Shown here piece by piece: positions 10,270 to 22,000 of a DNA stretch of 23,975 nucleotides. Position numbers and translations under genes: made by a program. Origin of the DNA: Coptodactyla brooksi (Eukaryota; Arthropoda; Insecta; Coleoptera; Scarabaeidae); contig JAWQRM010000338.1 of NCBI GenBank assembly GCA_033557675.1, positions 1 through 23,975 on the forward strand, given 5' to 3'. Position 1 is the first letter of the stretch, and each line of letters begins with the position of its first letter. The notes under the pieces are model-generated. The model ran no database searches. It was given only the letters and a program-made list of their open reading frames with translations, and was not told the origin of the DNA.

Positions 10270-10342
10270 GAAGTGACGTATGCAACCTTTCGCGCGCATT
10301 CCTTAACGGTCTTCTTAACGGTTTCGCTGTGGTTTCGCAAAG

Positions 10343-12512
10343 ATGTCGATCCAACGCAAAACCGGAAAGCGTACAATGGAACAATTGCAATTCATCGTGC
10401 CAATGTTATCAGAATTGTTTAAGAGGGACATGGACGTGATGAAGTTTCATCACGAATGTGCTGCTTTATATCCCAGGCTGTCTTACGCGTTGGAAATTCT
10501 GCACTTCATAAAAACTGGAAATACGGTACGGGTAACGTTTTTTTTCTCCTATATTCTTTTCGCAATATTCTTTCTATTGATAAAGGTACCTCTGAACGTC
10601 GGCGACGTTCACATCGAAAATCTCAGAAAAGAATTAACAAAGATTAGGTATATTCCGGAAGTAATTTCCAGAGACGAATTTCTCCAAAAGTTTCCGGAGG
10701 TAATTCCGTGAAACAACGTTTGTACTTTACATTTTTAAATGTCGGATATGTTCTGTTTAAGGACGTCGAAGTTTCTTACGACCTTTACGTGTGGCTGTTA
10801 ACGAATAGCGACAAAGTTAAGCTACGTGCATATTTAACAAAGTGATAATTCAATTTTTAATTTGGTAATTTCCATGCTTTCAAGTTTTCTTTTACTCCTT
10901 AGTTTCGTTGACGTCGTGGACGTTCCAAATGATTTCGTTATCGATCCCGAGGTGAAGAAATCTCTCGATAGCAACAAAGAGCTCGTGACCGTCTTTTGGT
11001 CGACGTACAAAACGTTTGCGGGCACGGAAAAAGACCTCGCCGCGTCCCAAGAGGTCCAGAGCGATTTGAACGCGATGCACCACGAAAACGTAAACCTTAG
11101 AAAGAGAACTGAGGTCCAAAAAAATAAGCTGGAAAATATTGCCGGAAGCGAATCTTTACTTTCTTACGGTAAAACATATTACGAAGCTAATAGACAGAAA
11201 AGTAAAATTGCAAAAGAGGTAAGTATTAAATATCTATAATTCTACCATTTAATAAATGTTGTTTAAGATTTCTGTTAATACTGACAATATAAAGCATATG
11301 AAACGTACTTTATCGGACCGTAAGAAAATCGATAAATGTGGACGGGTAAATGTGGATGATTTAGTACCTTCCATGCGTAGTACGACAAATACTAGTAAAA
11401 CGTTGCTGAATACAAGTATAAAATTAGTAAGGAGTAAAGTCGCACACATTAGAAAGCTTTTAGATGAAGCACTGAAAACTCCAGTCGAAAGCGATCAGTT
11501 GACGGAACAAGTCGAATCACTTAAGATCGATGTTCAAGATCTCACAAACCAAAAAATTGCTTTACATAGTTCTACAGATGATAAATTAGGTCCTTTCCGT
11601 AAACAAGCGGCCGGCGTGGCTAATAGGAAAGAAATTCAATCAGAAAAGGTTAATAATTTAAGAAATACCCATATGCAATTAACTGACGAGTTAAAATCAA
11701 AAGAAACTCAATTGTATAATACCGTCGGAGGAGAAATATATCACGGAGAAAAACTAAAACATTTCATAACGGACTTAAGAAGAAAAAGTATCGTGTACAA
11801 AAAGAAGAGAGCGAATTTACAATACAGTACTGCCGAACACGCTTTGCTGCACCGCACTGCAGACGTACTTCGTTCCGTTGATCCCTCAATTAAAGATTTG
11901 TCGAACCAAGTAGATGCGACTTCCCAAAATCAATCGACATCGTTAACGGCAAGTTCTATCGACGAAGCCAAACAGATCAGCAGGAAATTAATGCAAGAAA
12001 TTGAGACGGAAAGGGCCGCGACGGCCCGAACTCAAAACGATCTTTTCTCGATCCGAAAAGACATTATGGCCACGTCGGAAAAACACGATTTGGCCAAAGA
12101 GAACTACACGAAAGTCACCAAAACCATTACCACCCACATAGACAATCTAAAAGAACAAATGCAAATAAGTAAAGATCAGATCGAAATCCTAGAACATAAA
12201 TGGAAAGATACGACTCGGGAACTGGAGAAGCTCGATCAGGTGTTCAACCAGTTGGTCGACGACATTCTCGAAAATGAGCAGAAACAGACGTACCACGATG
12301 AACTGGACAAAAAGAAAAAGGAGCACCGAGAAAGGCTCGAGAATCTACGAAGTCGGTTAGTGGCCAACGAAGTTAAAAAGGTAGCGGTAAATGTAACTTC
12401 GTAAAGTTCGGTTCTAACGTTCTCTTTTATTTTCTAGAAGGAGATATTGCAAAAAATCAAAGGTTACCAAGACCTTCAACGTATATTAAGCGCAAAGTTA
12501 CAATATCTTTAA
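10343..12512 (+). CDS. IFT81: Intraflagellar transport protein 81 (IFT81), 6 exons, complete
   Basis: IFT81 is a core IFT-B subunit. With IFT74 it forms the tubulin-binding module carrying cargo along cilia. Exons: 10343-10525, 10586-10699, 10762-10841, 10903-11218, 11268-12380, 12438-12512; all borders are GT-AG and frames close to 626 residues (human protein 676). Residues ~90-150 match the end of the N-terminal CH-like domain (LYVWLLTNSDKVKLRAYL, then VVDVPNDF). The rest is coiled coil. A diagnostic block in exon 5 reads GEIYHGEKLKHFITDLRRKS then IVYKKKRANLQ, aligning with the KLRSKSxVFKKK block of animal IFT81. Exon 6 restores the C-terminus after a frame that otherwise stops at 12404. 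The first ~85 residues align poorly with vertebrate IFT81, but the X-box 73 bp upstream supports this start. The first 60-bp intron is a multiple of three and could be read through. Confidence 0.9.
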
Positions 12513-12583
12513 ATTTTGGAATATGTAATTTATGGTACGTTTGTGTTGTAGTTTCATTTGTTTTGCACATATATTGTTGATTG

Positions 12584-12589
12584 AATAAA
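12584..12589 (+). terminator. Poly(A) signal of IFT81
   Basis: AATAAA lies 71 bp after the IFT81 stop codon and is followed by TG/T-rich sequence. It is a canonical position for a short insect 3' UTR. Confidence 0.75.
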
Positions 12590-12606
12590 ATGTGGTTTTT
12601 ATTGAT

Positions 12607-12649
12607 TTTTCCATTATTGATAGCCGTTGCTTTTACCAATAATGGAAAA
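12607..12649. repeat. 13-bp inverted repeat just past the IFT81 poly(A) signal
   Basis: TTTTCCATTATTG at 12607-12619 is exactly complementary to CAATAATGGAAAA at 12637-12649, with a 17-nt loop. Immediately after it, ATCCAATTCCTT occurs twice in tandem. It could be a hairpin in the 3' flank or part of a small mobile element. Confidence 0.6.
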
Positions 12650-13465
12650 TCCAATTCCTTATCCAATTCCTTTGCTATTTATAACGTGTTCACATACACA
12701 TTTTTTTATGTAAGATTGGTTGCACACCCTGTAGCGCTTGACATGTTTAAATCGGTAAATGGACGTGTGTGCTCACATTCGCATCGCACAAAAGTAATTC
12801 TGAAGGGTTAATAATGAATATCACGACACAATACCTTTTAACCTAGGTCAGAAAAGACCCGAAAAGCCTAGGGGGGTTAAAGTAAGTTTGTTCGACAGTT
12901 TTAAAATAAAACATTTGAAATATGTTATATTGGTTGCATATCCTATAACGCAAGCTCAAACGCGAAAGTTGCAGTGAATGTAGAAGACAGCAAGTTCGAA
13001 TCCTGCTCGGGGGTCAATTTATTTTTTGCTTCAATACAAAATAAAAAAATATTTATTACTAAACATGCTTAGCAATATTACGTAATATATTAGTAAGATT
13101 ACACATAGACGTTTTATATCGTTCATTATTGCTATATTAAAATCTCTTCAAGTTCATTTAATTTTTGGGAATATTATTTAATACTTAGTGGCCAATACAA
13201 GAATACTTTATACTTTAAATATCCAATATAAAAATTGATTCCTTAGAGTTTGTTGGGCACTATAACAACAATCCTTAGATAAATGTTAGATCTGCAAACA
13301 CGTCAATATACGTCATCTTATTATCACCACACACGATGTTGATTAATGCTGGTATTTCGATAAGAAGCATTCTTCTAACAGGACGAAACAACAAGTTGGA
13401 CATAACGCGTTTAAACGTTGTCCTTAGATAATTATAATTGTCCTTTGTTTGCAGATTAAAGTAAG
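12650..13465. other. Spacer between IFT81 and acid phosphatase
   Basis: No protein gene is supported. An imperfect hairpin can be drawn at 12838-12880 (TTAACCTAGG against CCTAGG...GGTTAA). The tRNA-like fragment listed separately lies at 12986-13013. The remainder is AT-rich without clear structure, and the acid phosphatase promoter should lie in its last few hundred bases; I saw no clear TATA box. Confidence 0.4.
12986..13013 (+). other. tRNA-like T-arm fragment (B box)
   Basis: GTTCGAATCC at 12994-13003 matches the RNA polymerase III B box, and flanking GCAAG/CCTGC forms a T-stem with one mismatch. CTCGGGGGTCA follows like an acceptor strand. I could not find the partner 5' acceptor strand, a D-arm or an anticodon arm upstream. 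It is more likely a tRNA-derived SINE or tRNA relic than a tRNA gene. Confidence 0.3.
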
Positions 13466-14641
13466 ATGAAGTCGCTCGCATTTTGGGTAATTTTGTTTGT
13501 GTTAAAAGTGACGCAATGTGATAATTCGTTAAAATCCTTGCACATAGTAAGCGGTGACATTATTATTACTGTTATTTTTAATAAATTAAAACTAGTTGTT
13601 TAGACATGGAGAGAGGAGTCCTTCCAGAAGCTATCCGTACGATCCATATATTGATTATCCATGGTCGGGCGGTTGGAATCAATTAACTAACGTAACTAAC
13701 TTAAAAACATTTAATGCCAAAAAGAAATTGTTATTCCGTTTTAGAAAGGGAAATTAGAAATGTACGATTTAGGAAAGAATTTACGTCAAAATTACTCATC
13801 ATTTTTACCGAAATATTACATCCAAGACGACGTATACGTATTAAGTAGTTATGCCGATCGTTGTTATATGAGTGCGCAGTTGTTTCTGGCCGGACTGTTT
13901 CCTCCCGTGGAAGAACAAGTTTGGAATCCCGACTTATTATGGCAACCCATTCCCGTAAAAACCGTGCCAAGATCTGACGATAACAAGATAGCCCTTAAAA
14001 AAGACTGTCCGAAATATCAAAAAGCTCTAACTAAAGCGTATAATTCGGAAGAAATGAAACTGTTAAACGAAAAAAATAGCGACTTCTACAAATATCTGAC
14101 AGAACACTCGGGGGAAAAGGTGGACGGATTACGTACCGTGGAAACATTATATAACATCTTGGATATCGAACAATTAAACGGGCTGGAATTACCAAAATGG
14201 ACCGATAGCGTTTTTCAGTCCAATATGAAAGATTTGGCCGCCATGTCATTAGCCATTTTTACCAAGACGGACTTTATGAAAAAAATGCACGGTGGCGAGC
14301 TCCTCAAAGAAATTATAACGAATATCGGAAATAAAATAAACGGTACTTTGTTCCCGGATCGCAAATTATTTTTATACTCCGGACACGACTTAACTATAGT
14401 TAGTTTAATGAGAATACTGGGCTTCGACGATTTACTTAAACCGGAATTTGGCGCTTCCGTTCTTATAGAGCATCGTGACATTAATAACACGCAGGTGATT
14501 AAAGTTTTGTATAAAAGAAATCCTTACGCGATCGCGGAGGAAAAAATTACTCCTCATTGCGGTAAAATCTGCTCATTCGAAACGTTCGTCAAGGAAATGC
14601 GCAAGTACGTGTCTGAAAATTGGGAAGGCGAATGTAAATAG
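13466..14641 (+). CDS. Secreted histidine acid phosphatase (venom acid phosphatase-like), 3 exons
   Basis: Hydrolyses phosphate monoesters through a phosphohistidine intermediate; by family it is secreted or lysosomal. Exons: 13466-13546, 13596-13691, 13745-14641, giving 357 residues, near family length. Residues 1-18 form a signal peptide (MKSLAFWVILFVLKVTQC). The catalytic motif LFRHGERSP (RHGxRxP) starts exon 2 at residues ~28-36. SSYADRCYMSAQLFLAGLFPP carries the family's substrate-binding Arg region. The proton-donor motif SGHDLT is in exon 3 at about residue 270. Cysteines near the C-terminus (HCGKIC, EGEC) fit the family's disulfides. Exon 2's acceptor was chosen as CTAG at 13592-13595 because only it gives the LH-x-LFRHG join. 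There is no C-terminal membrane anchor. Insects often carry many paralogues, so no specific gene name is assigned; expression in venom is not implied. Confidence 0.9.
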
Positions 14642-15050
14642 AAAGTAAGTTGTTTCAATAGATTAAATCAATACGGAACAAAACTAATAGAATGAAGGTA
14701 AAGTAATTTTTTTAATTAATCTTTTTTCATATTTTATGTAAGGTTGGTTACATACCTCGCATACCTTCAAAGAAAATCAACGTTGGTAAAACATAACAAT
14801 AAGTTAGAAATTTCTTTTAATTTTAATCTTTGCTTTCGTCGTCAACTTGAGTTGGTAAAACTTGGTAAACCAAGTTTGTATATCCCTTTACGAGTATTGG
14901 TATTGTTGATTTAGCAACCCGATAAATATTATTACTTACCTCGAGTTGGAACGTTGCGCATAAATGAGAACGGGAGAAGTTAATGGTGAAATAAAAAATA
15001 TATGAATTTCTTAGAAAATAACATATATTTGAATATATTAACTAGTACAG

Positions 15051-15056
15051 AATAAA
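15051..15056 (+). terminator. Candidate poly(A) signal of acid phosphatase
   Basis: AATAAA on the plus strand, 409 bp after the stop. An earlier AATAAA near 14991 is an alternative, so the choice is uncertain. Confidence 0.4.
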
Positions 15057-15081
15057 GTCAGTAGTTTGAAGAAAAAAGTGT

Positions 15082-15087
15082 TTTATT
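15082..15087 (-). terminator. Candidate poly(A) signal of trx
   Basis: TTTATT on the plus strand gives AATAAA on the minus strand, implying a trx 3' UTR of about 950 nt. It is 25 bp beyond the plus-strand signal at 15051. Confidence 0.35.
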
Positions 15088-16036
15088 TATTGTGAAAGTA
15101 CAAGTTGCAGCACAAAAATTACAAGTAGGCAATAATGTAAGCACCAAAAAATGTGTGTGTGAGTAAGAAATCGTCTCTAAAAACTTTTTCCGATGTCCAC
15201 TAAACCTATAAGACACTGTAAGCTGTACTCTCCTTGTATGTACACACTTCCCAAGGCTGTATATCACTCTGTAAGGGTCCGGGGGGGCCCCTACTCGTTT
15301 TAATATTGATATGTGAATTGTATTCATATTGTCAATTTGAAATTAAGTAAAGCTATCATCACAATTTGTCGTCGCGTCGACATCATTTTCCATTTCTTTT
15401 CAATTTACATATACAATAATATATATTTCGTTTTCTCTTTTAATCTTTTTTTGTTTTCATATATATGTATATATATATTTATATATATTATAATACATAA
15501 TGTACAGCATAAAATTGTTCAATTACAAAACGTTACCAATTAGAAATGAACACTACTATGTTATATTATTTATAATTATTAGGTATAAACAGAAAATAGC
15601 GTAATTTTTTTCTTTTTAGACTGGAAATTATCACAAGAAACTTATACATACAAACGAAAAGTCGCGCACTGTGACGCGGGCCCTGTCAATGGCACGAAAT
15701 GCATCGTTTTTCACAGCCAAAATACTTTTAAGAAATGCAAAATACTGACGATTTTTTTTAACAATTTTTTTTCTTCTACGACCTACTGTTTTATATCAAA
15801 AAAATTCGAAATCCGATCGAGGCCAGCGTTACACGGCTGCGTTTAAAATAAAAAATAAAATTAGCGTATAGTAAAAAGAAGAAGGACGTAAGTATATGTA
15901 CACTATACATCTTACATATCTAGCACATATATAATGACACCGTATAAACATATTTAAGAAACGTCAGAAATGTATAAAGTAGCGATAATAATAAAATATA
16001 GAATCCTCCACGATCATCGTTTTTTAAAGATTGATG

Positions 16037-19000
16037 TCAGTTAAGGAACTTGCGGCAACGTCTTGCGCCGCAAGTGCACGGAATTTTATCTTCCTCAAAT
16101 GGAAATTTGTAGTCGTACGTCAATTCTTCGCCGCAGATAATTCTACGCAATGCGAATATTATTATATGTTTATGTCCGTGGATCTCTACGACTTTCGAAT
16201 AGCAATTTGGCTAAAAATTAAACGTCAGTTAGTGCCGTCCGTTAATGGTTCCGGTAGATACTTACGTCGCACGAATGATTAATAAACCGAGCTGCGTTAC
16301 CTTTCATCGTCGCGTCGACTACCAAATTATCGTCGATACGGAACATGTAACACCCGATGCCTTTTGAGTTGTAATATTTCTCACGTTTATCGGTTAAAAT
16401 AGATCGAATTACCTACAGAAATGCAAGTCACGTATGAAATTTCTCTTAAAAAAAAAAATAAAAAAATATAAATAATTACCTCCCCAGCATATTCGATCAC
16501 CATTTCACCCGACTCGATATCACGTAAAGAAAACAAACCTCTTCTATGGATACCGGAGCGATAAACCCCGACAGAAAACTTCGACGTAAGTTTTAATTGT
16601 CGGAATCTCATTGCCATCGGGAGATTCGTTATTGACCCACGCCTGATCACAAAATAATATATTGTTTTACATAAATTCAACGGCAGTACCAATGAAAAAT
16701 GTAATTTTACAAAGTATTTTTACTTATGCACGAATGCTGATGTAGAACTAAGTGGAAACGGAAACCTCTTCAAATTATATTTTATTAGTGGTTTTTATAG
16801 TAGCACGAATATCAGTTAATATAAATCACTGCACTCTTGCATAAGATTACTAAATTGTAGGTTCCTCCTAACACTTAGAGAATCTTTAATATTGAAGATT
16901 TGTTTGCCAAATTTTTTGCAAATAACTTAAAAATTACACAAGAAAAAGTTCCTCTTACCTAGGTAATAAATCTGTATCCACAATGTAACTCTCCGGTTTC
17001 CGATGTTTCGAAGCTAGCCAGCCAAACATGTCGGTGTGTTCCTTTTTCCGAACGTAAGGGACGTTTCGTATGGCTCCGGACGAACTGCCGATGTCCATGT
17101 CATCATCGGAATCGTCAGTAGAGGTGCGAACGTGGAAGGACGGTTTGTACTTGGTACATTTGCTGGCTCCAGGAAGCTGCTCTAGCAAGTACCGCAAACC
17201 GTTGGTCTTCAATCCGAGTAGTTGGAGGTTATTTATCATGTCTAGAGCGTTTGCGGGTAAGGGCGACATGTTGTGAGCCGTCCTCGCGGTTTGTACGGCT
17301 TCGAATACTTTTGACCACAATTCGTAGAGAGAGGTGGAAGAGTAGCGAAACCCGTCTTTCGTTTCTACCGTATATAATATGGCCGTGCCGTTACTGTTTT
17401 TGGTGGGGGCGCTGCTAGATTGAATATGATTGGCGTTTGTTGGTTTTTCTATAGCTCTGAGTTTTGGCGGAACCGTATTCGACTCTATAGAAACATCCAA
17501 TTTATCTTCGGTGATTTCGAGAAGTGGCATGCTTTTGTCTTCGGTTTTTGGCGGCTTAATTGTTACTTCGAGGGAGGGTTGTAGTTCTTTAACTGGCGAT
17601 GATGACAAGCTATTTGGAACGATAATTGGTACGTTTTCCTTTTCTAAAATTGTTATTTTAAACGTCTGGTCGGCTTTGTTGGTGTCTAAATTATTTTTTG
17701 TAATATCTAGAGGATCCGGTATATTAAATGTTTTCGGTATATCTATATCAAATTTTGTAATATCTAATGGACTAGAAATATCAAGTTTTGTATTTTCCAA
17801 CGCGTTTGTAACTATTTGTTTTGGAGGGAGACCGAATTCTTCAATTTTCCTTTCGATATTTTCGGTCGGTTTAGGAATGGTGGTAATTTCTAGAGTTGCG
17901 TCTAATTTCTGAGGCACATTCTTAATATTTACAGTATCTACAAGTTGTGGCATACTTTTCGAAATATTCAGTTGAAGGTTTTTCGGTACGACTTTCTTCA
18001 TATCGAAATTTTTAATTTCGAGTGATTTTTCTTTCTTCACTTCGATAATGTCTTTCAAAATCAACGGGGCCTTAATTATATCGATCTGATTTTTATTAAT
18101 GATTTCCATCTTCACTTGAGGTTGCGACAGTTTTCTTTCTAACTCTACATTCTTGATCACTCTTTGTACTTTAATCTGCGGTTTTATTACGTCCGCTTGC
18201 ATTTTTTCTAACTTTTCGGTTTTCGGAATCACGCGATTTTCTTCTTTAATAACGACGTTCTCGACTATCGTTATTTTTGGTTTGAAATTTGCCAGAATAG
18301 TTTCTTTAATAATCTCCATAGGTTTCTCAGCCAATTTTTCCTCCGTAATTGGTACTACTTTCTTTTGTTCTCTCGGAGCGTTCGTTTGCATCGGCAATAC
18401 TCGGCTCATCGGTCGCGATTGGGTCGAAGTGGGCGGTTTAGGTGTGGGCGTGACGATGTTCGTAGGTATACCTTGTTCCGGGACGAACGGGGCAACGGGA
18501 AGGGTGATGCAATGTTGGTTGTTAATTTGAGGAATTTGAGGTTTCGGTTGCGGGCGGTGAATGTATTGAGATGTAGGGACTTCCGTCCTTTGCGGTTCCA
18601 AGGTGAATTGGTGGATTTTAGGTTCGATGCGACTCGTTTGAACTTGCGGAACCGATATTTGGTTTTGCGAAACGTTTTGTGAAATTTGTAATGGCATTTG
18701 GATTGTAGCTGGATTGACTGTTTGTCCGGAATTTACCAATACGAATCCGCCCTGAGCGACATCGATAACCGGTTCTAATTTGCTCGTCTGGAATACCTGG
18801 GTCGTTGCCGAGTAGCTACTATTTGTCGTTAGGACTCCGGGCATCGTTGTCGGTAAAAACTGTTGAGACTGCATAACGGTATTTTGTACGATGGTTTCAA
18901 AACCATAATATACTGGCTGTACCGGTTGTGTGGCCCAGACCATCGAACCGTTTCCATCCACAATTAATTGATCTGCTACTACACGAGGTTGTTGAATAAT

Positions 19001-22000
19001 CATGGTAGGTTGTACGCCGTTAACGAGGCTTAAAAAGTTATTTTCCGGTTGTATTTGGACTAGTTGCGGTTGAGGTGTTATCGTAGCTACGTATTGGACG
19101 TTCTGGCCGGATTGTTGTTGAAAAGCATCGACAAACGGTACCATATTTGATGTCGGTAAGTGTTGCACGATAACCGGTGCCGACGTGTTCGTTTGTGGCA
19201 TTATAATCGTACTCCCTGGTGGTAACCTGTTGGTTTTAGCGGCTAAATTTCTCGGTTTCGCTCTAGGTCTAATAGATTTTTGCGTTACAATTGTCGGTTT
19301 GATGATCGATTTGAACAGTTGATTTTGGGGTACCGTAACGGTTTGCGCAACAACGGAATTCACTATATTCGAACACGGTAACATTTTTGCATCGATCGTA
19401 ATTTGATTTTGCGGTGTGATATTTAAAATGGGAGCTACTTCGGGAGTCGTAAAAGGAAGCGACTGTATCGTAACCGGCTGTTGAATTTCGACGGGTAACG
19501 TAGCGTTTTGATTTAAAGAGATAGATATCGGATTCGATTGATTTAAAGTTAGGGACGAATTATCTAAAGATATTAAACCGTGGTTGAGAGAAAGGTTCGA
19601 TTGGTTAACGCAAATCGGTTGTTGATTAATACAAAAACTGGGTTGGCTGGTTGAAATTTGCGTTTGATTGATCGTGATGTTGCTATTCGATTGCGAATGT
19701 TCTTCTAAGGTTGCGCTACTTTGTTGTTGACTAACTGTAATACTAGGTTGCGTTATAAGTCCATTTAAGGTAATACCCTCGTGAGTAATTGTCGGTACGT
19801 TACTTTTATGCTCCACTTGTTGTTGAAAAGTCGGGTAAATAACGTTGGTATTTTCTGGTACTGCGATAACTTCTGATGTAGCTTCAGCAGTCACCACAGT
19901 TTGAGTATTCAAAATCGTCGAATGAACTTCATTTTGCGTCGTTTGATATGAACTGAACGATTCGTATGAGGCGATAACGTTAGGTTGTTGCACTTCGGTA
20001 ATAATCATATTATCTGGATTTTGATGCTCTTCCGAATCGCTTTCGCTAGTAGATAACGCGTCGCAACATTCTAAATGACGTTTATAGCTAGCTCTAGTGC
20101 GGTACGTACATTGACAGCGTTCGCAAGTAACCGGTTCCTCCGACGTTTCGTAAGTCCATATGTCTTCCGTTTCGTGAATAGGCGAACCGCATTCGCTGCC
20201 GCTCGAATCACAGGCACCGTCCACTTGTAAGAGTTGAAAAAACATATTATCCCTAGGGTTCATTTTCCGTTTTTTTATTGCCGGCGTTAAGGAATTATCT
20301 AATTTACAACTTAACGTTAAGCTACAAGACCGTTGGTGGCTACGGTTTTTATTTCCCAACTGGTTAAACACTTCGGATTTGCTACGTTTTAATTCGCGCG
20401 GCGTTTCCTCTTCGGAAAAGTCCTTTTTATCGTTGTTCACGATATTGTCATTATAATTCATGTCCGATTTAAAATCCATGTTTAATAAATCGTCGTACAT
20501 CATCATGTCTTGCTCGGAAAGTCCGTCTAAGAGATCGTGCGGGAAGTCTGCAAAAATCTCGTCTGTGATTTCCGGCGAAAACAGATCGGTCCCTTGTTGT
20601 TCTTCTTCAAATTCCGATTCTACGGTATCTTTGCACAGATCTTTTTGCCAGGTAATAATTTCCTTAAGTCTTTGCTCGGTGATAACTTTCGAAAGGGAAT
20701 GATCGACCGTAAAATTTTTATCGACGTAAATACTGTTCACTTGCGAATTCAATATCGTAGTCGTGATGTTGTAGGGTGTTAATTTCCACGGTTCCGTCGT
20801 CGACCAAAACAATCTAGAGCACACGAATCCTAACGGTACCAAAGCGTCGAAGTCATCCGAAAGTAACGGAATGATCTTTCCGAGATTTGTCACGGACAAA
20901 GATCCAACCATAAAATGGATTTTATCCGGTTCGCAATACTTTTTACGTTTACGATCGATTTCGACGTAAACTGACCGACGGATATCGAAATCCGCAGAGC
21001 ACGTTAGTAGATTATGCTTGTTTTTAATATCGTGTGACGAACAGTAAACCGTTTTATCGTGTAAAAAATAACAGTTCATATTTAGGGCACACGCAAAATG
21101 GTACGTCTCGTGACAACCTTTTTCACAGCATCCGACGCTAGCACCCTTTTGTTTACATGCGGCGCATTTTATGAGACGACCTCTCGAGAGAGCCCCGTGA
21201 ATGTTTTGAAGAGATCCATCGATTTCTTCGTAAACTTCGGAAGACCACAACGCGCAGTTAGCGTGGACCCATTCGTTTTGTCCGCAGTATAACAATCTTC
21301 CTTCTCTATCGGGTGAACCGTCTCCGACCACTTTGCATAGACCGCATATTCTACTATCTATCCTATCTTCTTTATCCTTATTGTCGTAATTATATCGTTT
21401 TAGAGTATTTAGAGAGCTTTGCACAGGTACGCTATTCGTTGTTTTAACGTTTTCTTTTACCATAGGATCGTACCAAGGAAATACTTCCTTTAACACCGAA
21501 CGGTAAATTATTAATAATTCAGAATCGGCAGCTTCTAAAGCGCGTTCCATTCCCGTATTAAATTCTTGTAACGAAACGTATTCGTTCGAATTTAATTTAT
21601 TCTTAATATCGACCATCGTTGGAGAAACCGGAGTCTTAGATTCTTGTTTTTCGTCGTCTTGAGATTCTTTATCCAACTCTTTGTTATCGTTAATATCTAT
21701 GTCGTCCTCGCGGAACTGGAGTTTCCTGACGGAAATCGGCGTCCGTCCCGTGACGTTCATCACTTTGTAAGGGCTTAACTTCAACATATTCCTCGCCAAA
21801 CGGTTTTTGCTTAAAAGACGTAGAACGTGATTAAAACTGGCTTTCAATTCGTTACAGATGGCTTCTTTCCAATACGGAGTCGATTGGTTCGAACAGAGCC
21901 GGCAAAGAAATTCTACGGATTCCGGTAGCAAACTTAATATTTGATATTGTTCTTCAGCTAAAGATTCGCAGTTGGCGTGAACCCATTTTTTACACTTTGC

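Larger units (their letters stand above)
14642..16036. other. Convergent 3' region of acid phosphatase and trx
   Basis: No gene is seen. It should hold the acid phosphatase 3' UTR reading right and the trx 3' UTR reading left. AATAAA at 15051-15056 (+) and its complement at 15082-15087 (-) are the most convincing poly(A) signals. Another AATAAA on the plus strand lies near 14991. A TA-rich low-complexity tract runs about 15455-15500. Short open frames at 15058-15327 (-) and 15313-15543 (+) have no recognisable product. Confidence 0.5.

Noticed and set aside
11256..12404. 382-residue frame taken as a complete coiled-coil gene
   Set aside because: It is exon 5 of IFT81 read from an intronic ATG and past the 12380 donor; exons on both sides join in frame.
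10343..12512. Nuf2 or Ndc80 kinetochore protein
   Set aside because: The CH-plus-coiled-coil layout is similar, but the RAYL/VPNDF and LRRKSIVYKKK blocks match IFT81, and the X-box supports a ciliary gene.
12581..12811. Small secreted peptide-like open frame after IFT81
   Set aside because: It begins with a non-ATG codon inside the poly(A) signal and the sequence is an inverted repeat plus tandem 12-mers; no family support.
12986..13013. A complete tRNA gene
   Set aside because: Only a T-arm-like piece with one stem mismatch is present; no paired acceptor, D-arm or anticodon arm could be drawn.
16049..16074. 8-bp inverted repeat CTTGCGGC/GCCGCAAG as a regulatory hairpin
   Set aside because: It lies in the conserved post-SET coding sequence of trx, where the residues explain the bases.
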